Of a stretch of 19,164 nucleotides of DNA, positions 6,551-13,528 are shown in pieces (positions within the stretch are counted from its first letter, which is position 1; each line of letters opens with the position of its first letter). A program made the translations under genes and the position numbers. The notes beneath the pieces were generated by a model. That model saw only the letters and a list, made by a program, of their open reading frames with translations. It was not told the origin of the DNA and did no database searches. Origin of the DNA: a bacterium. GTDB lineage: Bacteria > Chloroflexota > Dormibacteria > UBA8260 > Bog-877. The stretch covers positions 1 to 19,164 of the forward strand of contig JAJYWT010000117.1 in NCBI GenBank assembly GCA_021791345.1, given 5' to 3'.

Positions 6551-7706
6551 GCCAGGACTGACGGCCCAGGAGGCAGCCGACCGGCTCGGGGTCAAGCTCG
6601 CCACCCTGTATGCGTATGTGAGCCGGGGGGCACTCCAACGCTGGCGCGAGCCCGGCTCCCGGCGGAGTCACTTCGACGCTGCAGAGGTCGAGGAGCTGGC
6701 GCGGCGGGGCAAGCCCCGCCGGTCGAGCCTGCCCCTGGCCCTGGACCTCGTGGTTCACACGCGGCTCACCGAGATCGCCTACCAGGACCTCCGCTATCGG
6801 GGGGTGAGCGCACTGGAGCTGGCGGAGTCGGACATGTTCGAGGAGGTGGCGGATTGGCTTTGGACGGCCAAGAGGTCGGCGAACCCCGGCCCATGGCCGG
6901 TACCGCACCTCGAACCTCCCGAGGCGGGGACGGCACGCGACCGGATCCGGCTCGCCGTGGTCCTGCTCTCCGCCCGGGATCCGCTCCGCGCCGACCTCTC
7001 GGTGCCGGCGGTGGTGGAGCGCGGGCGGCGGCTGATCGCGGCGATGGCCGCGGCCGCCGGCCCCTCCGCCGAACCGGCCCCAGCCAGAATCGCCGACCGG
7101 CTCTGGGCGGCGCTTGCAGAGCTCCCCGCCACCTCGGAGCGCCTCCACGCCCTGAACGCGGCCCTGGTCCTGCTCGCCGACCACGAGCTGGCGGCTTCCA
7201 CGGTGGCGGCGCGCGTCGCTGCCTCCGCCCGAGCCGACCCCTACTCGGTGGTCCTGGCGGGGATGGGAGCCGTGGCCGGGGGCCTGCACGGAGGTGCCCC
7301 CCTCCGGGCACGAGAGCTGCTGGAGGCCTCGGTCCCATCCGGGCCTGCGGCCTCTCTGGCCCGCTCCGCCGAGGCCCACGGCCACCTTCCTGGGTTCGGC
7401 CACCCGCTGTACCCCGGAGGGGATCCGAGGGCCCGGCTGCTGCTCCAGCTCATCGATCGGGCGGCACCCGGCTCGGCGGTATGTGCCCAGGCGAAGGCGG
7501 TGATCTCCACGGCCCGGGAGAGCGCCGGGGTTGAGCCCAACGTCGATCTTGCCCTGGCTCTCCTCACCATGGTGGCGCAGATGCCACCGGATGCCCCGGA
7601 GGTGATCTTCACGGTGGCGCGGGCTGCCGGATGGCTGGCCCACGCCCTGGAGGAGTATCAAGAGCCACCTTTGCGGTTCCGCGCCCGAGCGGTCCAACGC
7701 GCCTGA
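6549..7706 (+). CDS. citrate synthase family protein with N-terminal helix-turn-helix domain
   Basis: A 385-residue protein from ATG 6549; a TTG at 6531 would add six residues. Residues about 3-50 form a MerR/excisionase-type DNA-binding helix-turn-helix (LTAQEAADRLGVKLATLYAYVSRG, then a wing ending SHFDAAEVEELARR). The rest is a compact citrate synthase domain: YRGVSALELAE, DHELAAST, LHGGAP (His 247), GFGHPLYPGGDPRA (His 285), PNVDLALALL (Asp 333) and RAAGWLAHALEEY. The catalytic His-His-Asp set is intact, so activity is possible. The domain is shorter than typical, mainly in the N-terminal and middle helices. Divergence from the CBS form, with an operator-like palindrome between them, suggests autoregulation or a heteromeric partnership; both are inference. 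Paired citrate-synthase-like genes are known in actinomycetes from memory. Confidence 0.9.
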   Translation: MPGLTAQEAADRLGVKLATLYAYVSRGALQRWREPGSRRSHFDAAEVEELARRGKPRRSSLPLALDLVVHTRLTEIAYQDLRYRGVSALELAESDMFEEVADWLWTAKRSANPGPWPVPHLEPPEAGTARDRIRLAVVLLSARDPLRADLSVPAVVERGRRLIAAMAAAAGPSAEPAPARIADRLWAALAELPATSERLHALNAALVLLADHELAASTVAARVAASARADPYSVVLAGMGAVAGGLHGGAPLRARELLEASVPSGPAASLARSAEAHGHLPGFGHPLYPGGDPRARLLLQLIDRAAPGSAVCAQAKAVISTARESAGVEPNVDLALALLTMVAQMPPDAPEVIFTVARAAGWLAHALEEYQEPPLRFRARAVQRA

Positions 7707-7724
7707 CCGCCAGAGGCCACGAAT

Positions 7725-7737
7725 CTGGGGAACCCAG
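7725..7737. terminator. weak hairpin in the convergent gap
   Basis: CTGGG-GAA-CCCAG is a perfect 5-bp stem with a 3-base loop, located in the 44-base gap between two convergent genes. It lacks a T-tract. It could serve both directions but is short. Confidence 0.25.
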
Positions 7738-7750
7738 GTAGCGGAGAGCG

Positions 7751-8401
7751 CTACCGGGAGAGGCCGTCCTCCTGCCGGTTGGCGGGGCGCTGGGTCGGCT
7801 GGATCAGGAAGATCCAGACGTCCCAGAGGGAATGGCTGACGATGAGGCTGGTCATGGGGACCCCGGCCGCGGCCAGGCTGGACCAGCTGACTCCGGCCAC
7901 GGTGGCGGCGGCGATCAGGGTCCGGTTGCCGGTGACCAGGTGTGCGCCGCCGTACAGCAGCCCGGCCACCGCCGCCGCCGGGACCGGACCGATCCGCCGC
8001 TGCAGGGAGCGCTGGAGCAGTCCCCTCCAGAAGAGCTCCTCGGCTGGGCCGACCACCAGAGCCAGGCGGAGCGCCAGCTCCAGGTGAGGCCGCAGCTCGC
8101 CGAGCCGGTAGATGTCGGCGATCTCCTCTCCGCCCCCGGGGAGGACCCGCCGGGCGATCCTGTCCCCTACCTGGAACGCGCCGTACAGCCCGCCCGCGAT
8201 CGCTCCTCCGAGCGCCACCTCGCGGGCCCTGGGCCTTCTGCGCAGCAGAGACGGCTCCAGGGCCAGCGCCGCCAGTCCGAGCGAAGCCCCGGTGCGGGTC
8301 ATCCGCGGCCAGAAGCGGTCGCGGGGGCCGCGAAAGGTGGCCGCGAAGGCGCCGTAGGCGCCCAGCGTGACCAGGCCGGTGAGTGCGGAGCGGCGCCTCA
8401 A
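7751..8401 (-). CDS. CPBP family intramembrane metalloprotease (CAAX protease-like)
   Basis: A 216-residue integral membrane protein of the CPBP/Abi (Rce1-like) family. The diagnostic motifs appear in order: PAEELFWRGLL (EExxxR), LLYGGAH (a small-residue-rich form of FxxxH) and SHSLWD (HxxxD). They lie within hydrophobic helices in the C-terminal half. These residues are the presumed catalytic Glu and metal-binding His. The N-terminal half has about three further helices (ALTGLVTLGAYGAF, LGLAALALE, ALGGAIAGGLYGAF). The start is taken as TTG 8401, with GAGG 6 bases upstream and only 7 bases after the stop of the preceding gene; the frame is open further, but that part overlaps the upstream coding region. 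The two are almost certainly co-transcribed. Family members act in protein processing or bacteriocin immunity; the substrate here is unknown, and proximity to a prenyltransferase is suggestive only. Confidence 0.85.
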   Translation of the reverse strand: MRRRSALTGLVTLGAYGAFAATFRGPRDRFWPRMTRTGASLGLAALALEPSLLRRRPRAREVALGGAIAGGLYGAFQVGDRIARRVLPGGGEEIADIYRLGELRPHLELALRLALVVGPAEELFWRGLLQRSLQRRIGPVPAAAVAGLLYGGAHLVTGNRTLIAAATVAGVSWSSLAAAGVPMTSLIVSHSLWDVWIFLIQPTQRPANRQEDGLSR

Positions 8402-8408
8402 GCCGACC

Positions 8409-10424
8409 TCAGGCCCCTGGGTGCCAGACCGCGGTGGCCGCCAGCCCGACCACCAGGAGAGCGCCGAATGCGGCGTGCAGCTGCGCCGTCTGGAGATCGA
8501 TGAGGGAGATGGCCCGTTGCTGTCCCATGGCGCCCAGCTCGGAAGACCGGAGGGCCCGAACGAAGAGGGGCAGCGAGAGCACCGCCAGCAGGCTGAGCCG
8601 GGGGAGGGCTCCGACGGCGACGGCGGCCACCAGCGCCAGGTAGGCTCCCACCAGCAGCGCCACATACAGCCCGTGGGCAAACCGCCGCCCGGCGCGGATG
8701 GAGAGGGTGCTGATCCCTGCGCGGGCGTCCTCGCCGATGTCCCGCCACTCGTTGCCGTGGAGGATGGCGGTCACCAGGAGGCCGATGGGCAGGCTGATCA
8801 CCCCGGCGGTGAGTGACCAGCGGCCGGTGATGGCGAAGAAGCCTCCCAAGACCATGAGTGGACCCATGAGGGTGAAGACCAGGGGCAGGCCGGCAGCCCG
8901 GTACTTGTACTGGAGGGGAGGCGCGGTGTAGCCCCATCCGCCGACCAGCCCCACCAGCCCGAGGATGGCGAGCTCCCAGCCCCGGGCCACGATCAGGGCC
9001 ACCCCCAGCAGGGCCGAGATGGCGAAGGCCGAATACGCCAGCCGGAAGGCGGCGCGCTCCGTGACCCGGCCGGTCACCAGCGCCAGGCTGGCCCGAGGGG
9101 AGGTGATGGAGTCCAGCCCCTTGCGCACGTCGTAGATCTCGTTGACCACGTTGGTGCCCACCTGGAGCAGCACCCCGGCGACCAGGGCCATGGCGAAGAG
9201 GGGCCAGAGCATCCGGTGATCGGCGAGGGCCAGGGCGCCGGCGGCAGCCACCGGGGTCGCCGACGCGGTGAGGCTGAAGGGCCGGACCACCTCGAGCAGG
9301 CCGCGCAGACGGCGCCGGAGTCCGACTCCCTCGCGGTCCGAGCTGGAGAGCTGGGTGCGGTAGGCCACCTCGCGCTCGGCGGCCGGGCCCACCGCGGCGC
9401 ACAGCACCGCGGCGTCGACCACCTGCTCCACCTGCTCCAGCTCCTGGAGCACCGGCTGGAGGATGGGAAGGCCCATCCCGGCCCGGCGGAACTGGTCCGC
9501 CCGCTGGGCGATCTCCTCCCGGGTGCCGCAGAGCAGGAAGGCGTCGACCAGGTCGTCCGGGATGATCCGGGCCGCCCCGGTGTAGTCCTCCTCCCGCCAC
9601 TTGGCGAAGATCGCCTGGCGGATGGCGGGGTCCAGTCCGGCCCGGATCATGGCCGGCTCGGACTGCACCGAGAGCATGTAGATGACGAAGGGCTCCCGCT
9701 TGGCCCGGTCCAGGGCGGCCCGGCGGCTGGAGTCGGCCAGTGCCAGGAGGTACCCCGCCAGCTCGACCTCTCCCTCCGGCCGACCGGCCCGCTTCTCGGC
9801 GGCGCGGATCCGGCGGACGCCCACTTCGAAGGCGGGAAGGGATTCCGCCGGCCTGGCCAGGAAGCCGTCCGCGACCCGGCCTGCGAGTTCGTGAAAGGCT
9901 CGGCGATATCCCGCCACCCAGATCGGGACCCGGTGAGGCGGGGCGAACATCGGCTCGAGGTCGGGCAGACCCTCGGCGGTGGTCAGCCTCTCCCCCGCCC
10001 AGAGCCGGCGCAGGTCGAAGATCGCCTGCTCCACCTTCTGGGTGGCAGCCACGGGGTCGTAGGGGATGCCCATCTGCAGCAGCCTGAGAGGCAGTGCCGA
10101 GCCCAGGGTGAGGATCACCCGCCCAGGGGCCAGGTCGTCCAGGGCGGAGACGGTCATGGCCAGAAGGACCGGGTGCCGAGTGTTGGGGTTGAGCGCCCCC
10201 AGGGCCACCCGCACGCGGGGGACCTCGGCCGCCACGGCGGTGGCGTAGGTGACGGCGTCCCGCTCGAAGTAGGACTCGTGGAACCAGACCGAATCCAGCC
10301 CGGCCACCTGCGCCCGCCTGGCGTAGTCCACGGCCTCCCGCAGGTCGCCCCGGCTGGCCAGGCCCAGCCCCACCGGCAGCAGCCCCTCAGCCACGGGCCA
10401 CGCTCGCCGGCGGCTCCTCGACAC
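8409..10424 (-). CDS. fusion of LLM flavin/F420-dependent oxidoreductase and UbiA/MenA-type prenyltransferase
   Basis: A single 671-residue frame with two clear domains. Residues about 15-345 are a luciferase-like monooxygenase (LLM) TIM barrel of the Mer/F420 group: GLGLASRGD, AGLDSVWFHE, NPNTRHPVLLAM, DDLAPGRVILTLGSA, VPIWVAGYRR, and a C-terminal LCGTREEIAQRADQFRRAG. Residues about 375-671 are a UbiA-superfamily prenyltransferase with eight or so membrane helices and both Asp-rich motifs: NVVNEIYDVRKGLD (425-438) and DIGEDARAG (562-570). These bind Mg-prenyl diphosphate; the usual ND of MenA motif 1 is NE here. The linker (about 346-375) is charged and contains no internal start with a ribosome-binding site. 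GTG 10424 has GGAAGG 10 bases upstream. Likely roles involve an isoprenoid quinone or prenylated cofactor; the fused activities suggest a paired prenylation/redox step (inference). Confidence 0.9.
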   Translation of the reverse strand: MSRSRRRAWPVAEGLLPVGLGLASRGDLREAVDYARRAQVAGLDSVWFHESYFERDAVTYATAVAAEVPRVRVALGALNPNTRHPVLLAMTVSALDDLAPGRVILTLGSALPLRLLQMGIPYDPVAATQKVEQAIFDLRRLWAGERLTTAEGLPDLEPMFAPPHRVPIWVAGYRRAFHELAGRVADGFLARPAESLPAFEVGVRRIRAAEKRAGRPEGEVELAGYLLALADSSRRAALDRAKREPFVIYMLSVQSEPAMIRAGLDPAIRQAIFAKWREEDYTGAARIIPDDLVDAFLLCGTREEIAQRADQFRRAGMGLPILQPVLQELEQVEQVVDAAVLCAAVGPAAEREVAYRTQLSSSDREGVGLRRRLRGLLEVVRPFSLTASATPVAAAGALALADHRMLWPLFAMALVAGVLLQVGTNVVNEIYDVRKGLDSITSPRASLALVTGRVTERAAFRLAYSAFAISALLGVALIVARGWELAILGLVGLVGGWGYTAPPLQYKYRAAGLPLVFTLMGPLMVLGGFFAITGRWSLTAGVISLPIGLLVTAILHGNEWRDIGEDARAGISTLSIRAGRRFAHGLYVALLVGAYLALVAAVAVGALPRLSLLAVLSLPLFVRALRSSELGAMGQQRAISLIDLQTAQLHAAFGALLVVGLAATAVWHPGA

Positions 10425-10490
10425 CTGGCGGGCGCCTTCCGGGAATCACCAGGTCAGGTTAGCGGCTGAGAGGTCAAGCTGCCCGAGCGG

Positions 10491-10739
10491 TCAGCTCCTG
10501 AAGCGCTCCCGGAGCGCCGCCAGCCGGCGGCGGTATTCCTCCTCATCGATCTCCCCGCGCGCCAGCCGCTCGGAGAGGATCAGCTCGGCGGAGTCGGGCG
10601 CCCCGACCGGGGCCACGGGGCGCGAGCGATGGAAAATGAGGAAGCCCACCGCCACCACCGCAGCGACCAAGAGCAAAAACAGCACCAGCATCAGCCACCA
10701 GTGGTCCCCCACGGGCCCGGGACCGTATCGGTAGAACAT
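10491..10739 (-). CDS. small membrane protein with C-terminal SHOCT domain
   Basis: An 82-residue protein. A short N-terminus (MFYRYGPGPVGDHWW) precedes one strong transmembrane helix (about 16-37, LMLVLFLLLVAAVVAVGFLIF). Then comes a basic/proline linker and a C-terminal SHOCT motif (about 50-79) of the form LxERLARGEIDEEEYRRRLAAL. SHOCT domains are short oligomerisation or interaction modules found at the ends of many unrelated proteins. AAGGAGG 9 bases before the ATG is the strongest ribosome-binding site on this strand, so good translation is expected. It lies 64 bases after the MFS exporter and 66 bases before the LLM-UbiA fusion. A specific function cannot be assigned. Confidence 0.88.
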   Translation of the reverse strand: MFYRYGPGPVGDHWWLMLVLFLLLVAAVVAVGFLIFHRSRPVAPVGAPDSAELILSERLARGEIDEEEYRRRLAALRERFRS

Positions 10740-10780
10740 CGCAGATCGCCTCCTTAGGGGGCATGGGCCGCCCCAAGATC

Positions 10781-10786
10781 ACCTTA
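10781..10786 (-). promoter_or_regulatory. -10 box TAAGGT upstream of the SHOCT gene
   Basis: On the minus strand TAAGGT fits TANNNT and would give a leader of about 35 bases including the AAGGAGG site. No -35 element is evident. Confidence 0.3.
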
Positions 10787-10803
10787 CCCCCCGCAGCTCA
10801 GAG

Positions 10804-12339
10804 TCAGCTGAGAGAGGTTGGCACGACCACGTCGTCCCGGCCCGGATCCGGGGGCCCCGCGACTGCTGAGGAGGAGGCAGGCCGGCGCCCCGACCCGGGG
10901 TTCGGCGGCTCATGCCTCCGACCCGCCAGCCGGGTCGCAGAGAGCACGGCGGCCAGGGCCATGAACACCATGGAGGTGTAGAACGCAGCGTGCAGGCCAC
11001 CCGTGAAGGCCTGGGAGAGGTGCGGGTCGAGCCGGGTCGTGCCCACGAAGATGGCGAAGGCGACGCCCTTGGGAATGGCCCGGGCCGCGACCAGGATGGC
11101 CACGGTGAAGGAGAAGACCATCCCCACGTTGGCGAAGGTGCGCAGCAAGCCAGAGGCCGTGCCGAAGGCCCGTCCCGGCGCCACCTTCATCACCGCGGCG
11201 TTGTTGGCCGGGAAGAACCCCCCACCTCCCAGACCGTTCACCACCGCTGCCAGAGCCACCACCCAGAGGGGCGTGGCCACCCCCAGGCCGGAGTACACCC
11301 AGAGGGCAAGGATCTCGATGGCGAGACCCACAGTGGCCGGCCACACTACCCCCACCCGGTCGGAAAGACGGCCGGCCACGGGGCCGACCACTCCGCCCAC
11401 AAGGTACCCGGGCACCAGGAGTAGGGAGGCGTCCAGGGGGCTGAGCCGACGGACTCCCTGCAGATACATGATCACCAGGAAGAGGACGGCGAAGTTAGCC
11501 AGGGACTGGAAGAGGGCGGCCAGCAGGGTCGGGCTCATGGTCGGGATGCGGAAGATCGAGAACGGCACCATGGGAGCTGGGCTGCGGATCTCGATTACCA
11601 CGAAGGCGGCGAGCAACACCAGCCCGCCTCCCAGGAACGCCAGGACCGCGCCGTCCAGGGCTGAGGTGGTGAGCTGGGTCATGGCCCAGAGCACGCCGAA
11701 TAGGCCCATCCCCAGGGTGAGCATCCCCGGCCAGTCCAGGCGCTGGCGCGAGCGGTTGTCGGTGTCATGGAGTACCCGCAGGGCCAGCCCGAAGGCCACA
11801 AGGCCGGCAGGAACGTTGATCCAGAAGATCCAGCGCCAGGACAGGTAGGTGATGATCAGCCCCCCGAGGAGGATCCCGGTCACCGCTCCCACGTTCCAGC
11901 CGATGGAGTTGAAGCCGTAGGCGCGTCCGCGTACCTCGGGGGGAAAGGTGTCAGCGATCACCGCCCCGCTGTTGGCGGTGATCAGGGCCCCACCCACCCC
12001 CTGGAGAACCCTGAAGGTGATGATGGTGACCTCGTTGCCGGCCAGGGCGCAGAGGGCCGAGCCCACGATGAAGACCAGAAATCCAGCTTCGTACATCCGC
12101 ACCCGGCCGAACATGTCCCCCAGCCGCCCGACCTGGGTCGCCAACAGGGTGATCACCAGCAGGTAGCCGATCACCACCCAGATCACGTGGGCCAGCGGTA
12201 CGTGGAGAGCGCGCTCCATCTCCGGCAGGGCGAGAACCACGATGGTGGTGTCGATCGCCGCCATCAGGACGCCGATAACGATCACCGTGAGGGCGAGGCC
12301 AGTGCGGGTGCGGGCGGGCCGGGTCGCGGTCAGTGCCAC
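10804..12339 (-). CDS. MFS drug-efflux transporter, DHA2 (EmrB/QacA-like) family
   Basis: A 511-residue proton-driven exporter of the inner membrane with about 14 hydrophobic segments, the DHA2 count. Diagnostic pieces are the first-helix motif AAIDTTIVVLALPEM, motif A after helix 2 (GRLGDMFGRVRMY), motif B-like VLQGVGGALITANSGAVIAD and motif C in helix 5 (NVGAVTGILLGG). Next comes the SWRWIFWINVPAG signature common to this family, and a second-half motif A copy (GRLSDRVGV). The C-terminal 45 residues are polar and proline-rich. The start is GTG 12339; no strong ribosome-binding site precedes it, and no better in-frame start is obvious. The substrate cannot be read from sequence. No regulator gene is adjacent. 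Confidence 0.92.
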   Translation of the reverse strand: MALTATRPARTRTGLALTVIVIGVLMAAIDTTIVVLALPEMERALHVPLAHVIWVVIGYLLVITLLATQVGRLGDMFGRVRMYEAGFLVFIVGSALCALAGNEVTIITFRVLQGVGGALITANSGAVIADTFPPEVRGRAYGFNSIGWNVGAVTGILLGGLIITYLSWRWIFWINVPAGLVAFGLALRVLHDTDNRSRQRLDWPGMLTLGMGLFGVLWAMTQLTTSALDGAVLAFLGGGLVLLAAFVVIEIRSPAPMVPFSIFRIPTMSPTLLAALFQSLANFAVLFLVIMYLQGVRRLSPLDASLLLVPGYLVGGVVGPVAGRLSDRVGVVWPATVGLAIEILALWVYSGLGVATPLWVVALAAVVNGLGGGGFFPANNAAVMKVAPGRAFGTASGLLRTFANVGMVFSFTVAILVAARAIPKGVAFAIFVGTTRLDPHLSQAFTGGLHAAFYTSMVFMALAAVLSATRLAGRRHEPPNPGSGRRPASSSAVAGPPDPGRDDVVVPTSLS

Positions 12340-12689
12340 GAGCGCACCCAGCCTGGCACTGGGCCGGTGCCGATCAGTTGCACGCGGGACTGATAGGGGT
12401 TGCGCCCCAGCGCCGAGTCGCGGTTGGATTGCTCAGTCCGCCGATCCACGTCCCTAAGTCAACCATGGTGGATGCGGACCGGAGGGTGCCGCACCGGCGG
12501 CCCCCCGGAGGCGCCGGCCGGCTTCACCATCACCTGAGCCGTTGCGCCCCCATGTGCACATCCTCAGAGAGAGCGGGGGCGACCCAACGCACCGGTGCCT
12601 GCGCGACCGGCCCATGAGGGCGCTGCCACAGGTTAGGGGTCGGCCGGGCGGCGGCGGGTGCCCGGCTCAGCACGCCCCCGCCGTCTGCG
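12340..12689. other. 350-base intergenic region between the MFS gene and the kinase-like gene
   Basis: No protein-like frame is recognised. On the minus strand a TTGACT at 12462-12457 could be a -35 box for the MFS gene, but no TANNNT is found 16-18 bases on. The right end contains a hairpin described separately. GC-rich inverted repeats between about 12495 and 12525 are probably composition-driven. Confidence 0.4.
12643..12666 (-). terminator. candidate terminator hairpin after the cytidylate-kinase-like gene
   Basis: GCCGGGC (12643-12649) and GCCCGGC (12660-12666) form a perfect 7-bp stem with a 10-base loop, 23 bases beyond the stop codon of the minus-strand gene. No T-run follows. Confidence 0.35.
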
Positions 12690-13343
12690 TCAGCTCACGT
12701 CGATGTGCCGGATTGTGGCCCGGGCCCGGGCCGCGGTCACGATCAGCTCGACCAGGGTGGCTCTGGGGAGCGCGGTCGCATCCAGGTACAGGTGGTAGAG
12801 GTGCGGGGAGGCGACGTCCACCCTGTAGAAGTGCCGAAGGTAATGCCGGCGGACCAGATCGGTGTCCCGCTGCGAACGCCTCGCATCCCGCTCACCCAGC
12901 CCGCTCTCCGCCATGACCAGGGCCAGCCGGCGCTCCGCCGGCCCGTCCAGGCGAACGTGCAGGGCCCGAGGAGCATCTTTCAGGACCACCGAGGCGCCGC
13001 GACCCAGGATCACCACCCCGTGCCGCGCTGCCCGGCGCATCACCGACTCAGTGTGATTCAGGTACTCCCGCTCGCTGGTGAACGGCTCCCGCGGGTCGGG
13101 AACGCCCAGCCAGGCCGATCCGAGGGGGGCGAAAAGGTCGAGCCAGTGGCCGAGACCACGGGCCAGGTGGCGCTCCGCGTATTCCACGTCGGCCAGGGGC
13201 GCCATGAGCTCCTTGGCCACGGCCGCCGGGATGGCTCGGTCCAGGAAGGGCAGCCCCAGGCGGTCCGCCACCGCCCGGCCCACCGCCTCACCGCCCGTGC
13301 CGTAGGCGGCCGAGATGGTGACCACCGCCTTCGCTTCTGGCAT
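12690..13343 (-). CDS. cytidylate kinase-like family protein
   Basis: A 217-residue cytosolic P-loop-like protein resembling the Cytidylate_kin2 group. It has an N-terminal VVTISAAYGTGGEAVGRAVADRLGLPFLDR, where related proteins have ISREYGSGG; an internal GVVILGRGA strand/turn; HVRLDGPAERRLALVM; and the DTDLVRRHYLRHFY segment that corresponds to the lid/substrate region. The Walker lysine of classical kinases is absent, which is usual for this subgroup as I recall it, so true CMP kinase activity is uncertain. ATG 13343 has GGGAG 6 bases upstream. It is divergent from the pyrimidine biosynthesis operon, with 185 bases between starts; a functional link to pyrimidine nucleotides is attractive but unproven. 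Confidence 0.82.
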   Translation of the reverse strand: MPEAKAVVTISAAYGTGGEAVGRAVADRLGLPFLDRAIPAAVAKELMAPLADVEYAERHLARGLGHWLDLFAPLGSAWLGVPDPREPFTSEREYLNHTESVMRRAARHGVVILGRGASVVLKDAPRALHVRLDGPAERRLALVMAESGLGERDARRSQRDTDLVRRHYLRHFYRVDVASPHLYHLYLDATALPRATLVELIVTAARARATIRHIDVS

Positions 13344-13424
13344 GGTCGGCTCCCGTTTCTGATCCCGGCTGAGTATGGGCCGAAGCGCCCGCGGCGGGGC
13401 CGAGCCTGACGGGGACGGTACCCG

Positions 13425-13430
13425 TATACT
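13425..13430 (+). promoter_or_regulatory. -10 box TATACT of the pyrimidine operon
   Basis: TATACT is a near-consensus -10 hexamer. Transcription would begin around 13437, placing the PyrR-binding stem almost at the 5' end of the transcript. A good -35 hexamer is not visible; a CTGAC at 13405-13409 is slightly too close. Confidence 0.55.
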
Positions 13431-13440
13431 TTTGTCAGCG

Positions 13441-13522
13441 ACCTTGAAGCCGGTCCTGTGAGGCTGGCAAGGTACTCGGCGCCTGGCGCCGCCTTGCCTC
13501 CTCGCGGCTCAGTCAGAGGAGG
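13441..13522 (+). promoter_or_regulatory. PyrR-binding leader with a translational switch
   Basis: A PyrR binding loop is formed by ACCTTG (13441-13446) pairing with CAAGGT (13468-13473). It encloses GGTCCTGTGAGGCT (13452-13465), which fits the remembered consensus UCCNGNGAGGYU. GGCAAGG (13466-13472) can instead pair with CCTTGCC (13492-13498), stacking on a 6-bp CGGCGC/GCGCCG hairpin (13477-13491). CCTCCTC (13497-13503) is exactly complementary to the pyrB ribosome-binding site GAGGAGG (13516-13522). The second and third pairings share bases 13497-13498 and exclude one another. Without PyrR the middle hairpin frees the ribosome-binding site; with UMP-PyrR bound, the first loop is held and the site is masked. 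No U-tract follows any hairpin, so translational rather than transcriptional control is favoured, as described for mycobacterial PyrR. Confidence 0.8.
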
Positions 13523-13528
13523 TGGGAG

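Noticed and set aside
5567..7534. Long plus-strand open frame crossing both citrate synthase genes
   Set aside because: The product is Arg/Gly/Pro-rich with no motif. It runs antisense to the CBS form and out of frame with the HTH form, both of which have clear family motifs. It is a GC-composition shadow.
6546..7697. Minus-strand open frame of 383 codons opposite the HTH-citrate synthase
   Set aside because: Antisense shadow; the plus strand carries the intact citrate synthase motifs.
8402..8680. Longer N-terminus for the CPBP protease
   Set aside because: The frame is open upstream, but the peptide is Trp/Ser/Pro-rich and lies wholly inside the prenyltransferase coding region in another frame; the TTG at 8401 with its ribosome-binding site is preferred.
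9216..10469. Plus-strand open frame of 417 codons opposite the LLM part of the fusion
   Set aside because: Gly/His/Pro-rich translation without motifs, antisense to a strongly recognisable domain.
12495..12525. GC-rich inverted repeats in the MFS upstream region
   Set aside because: Short, imperfect and composed only of G and C, as expected by chance at this base composition.
13477..13491. Rho-independent attenuator upstream of pyrB
   Set aside because: The CGGCGC/GCGCCG hairpin is strong but is not followed by a U-tract; the downstream CCTCCTC complement of the ribosome-binding site fits translational control better.
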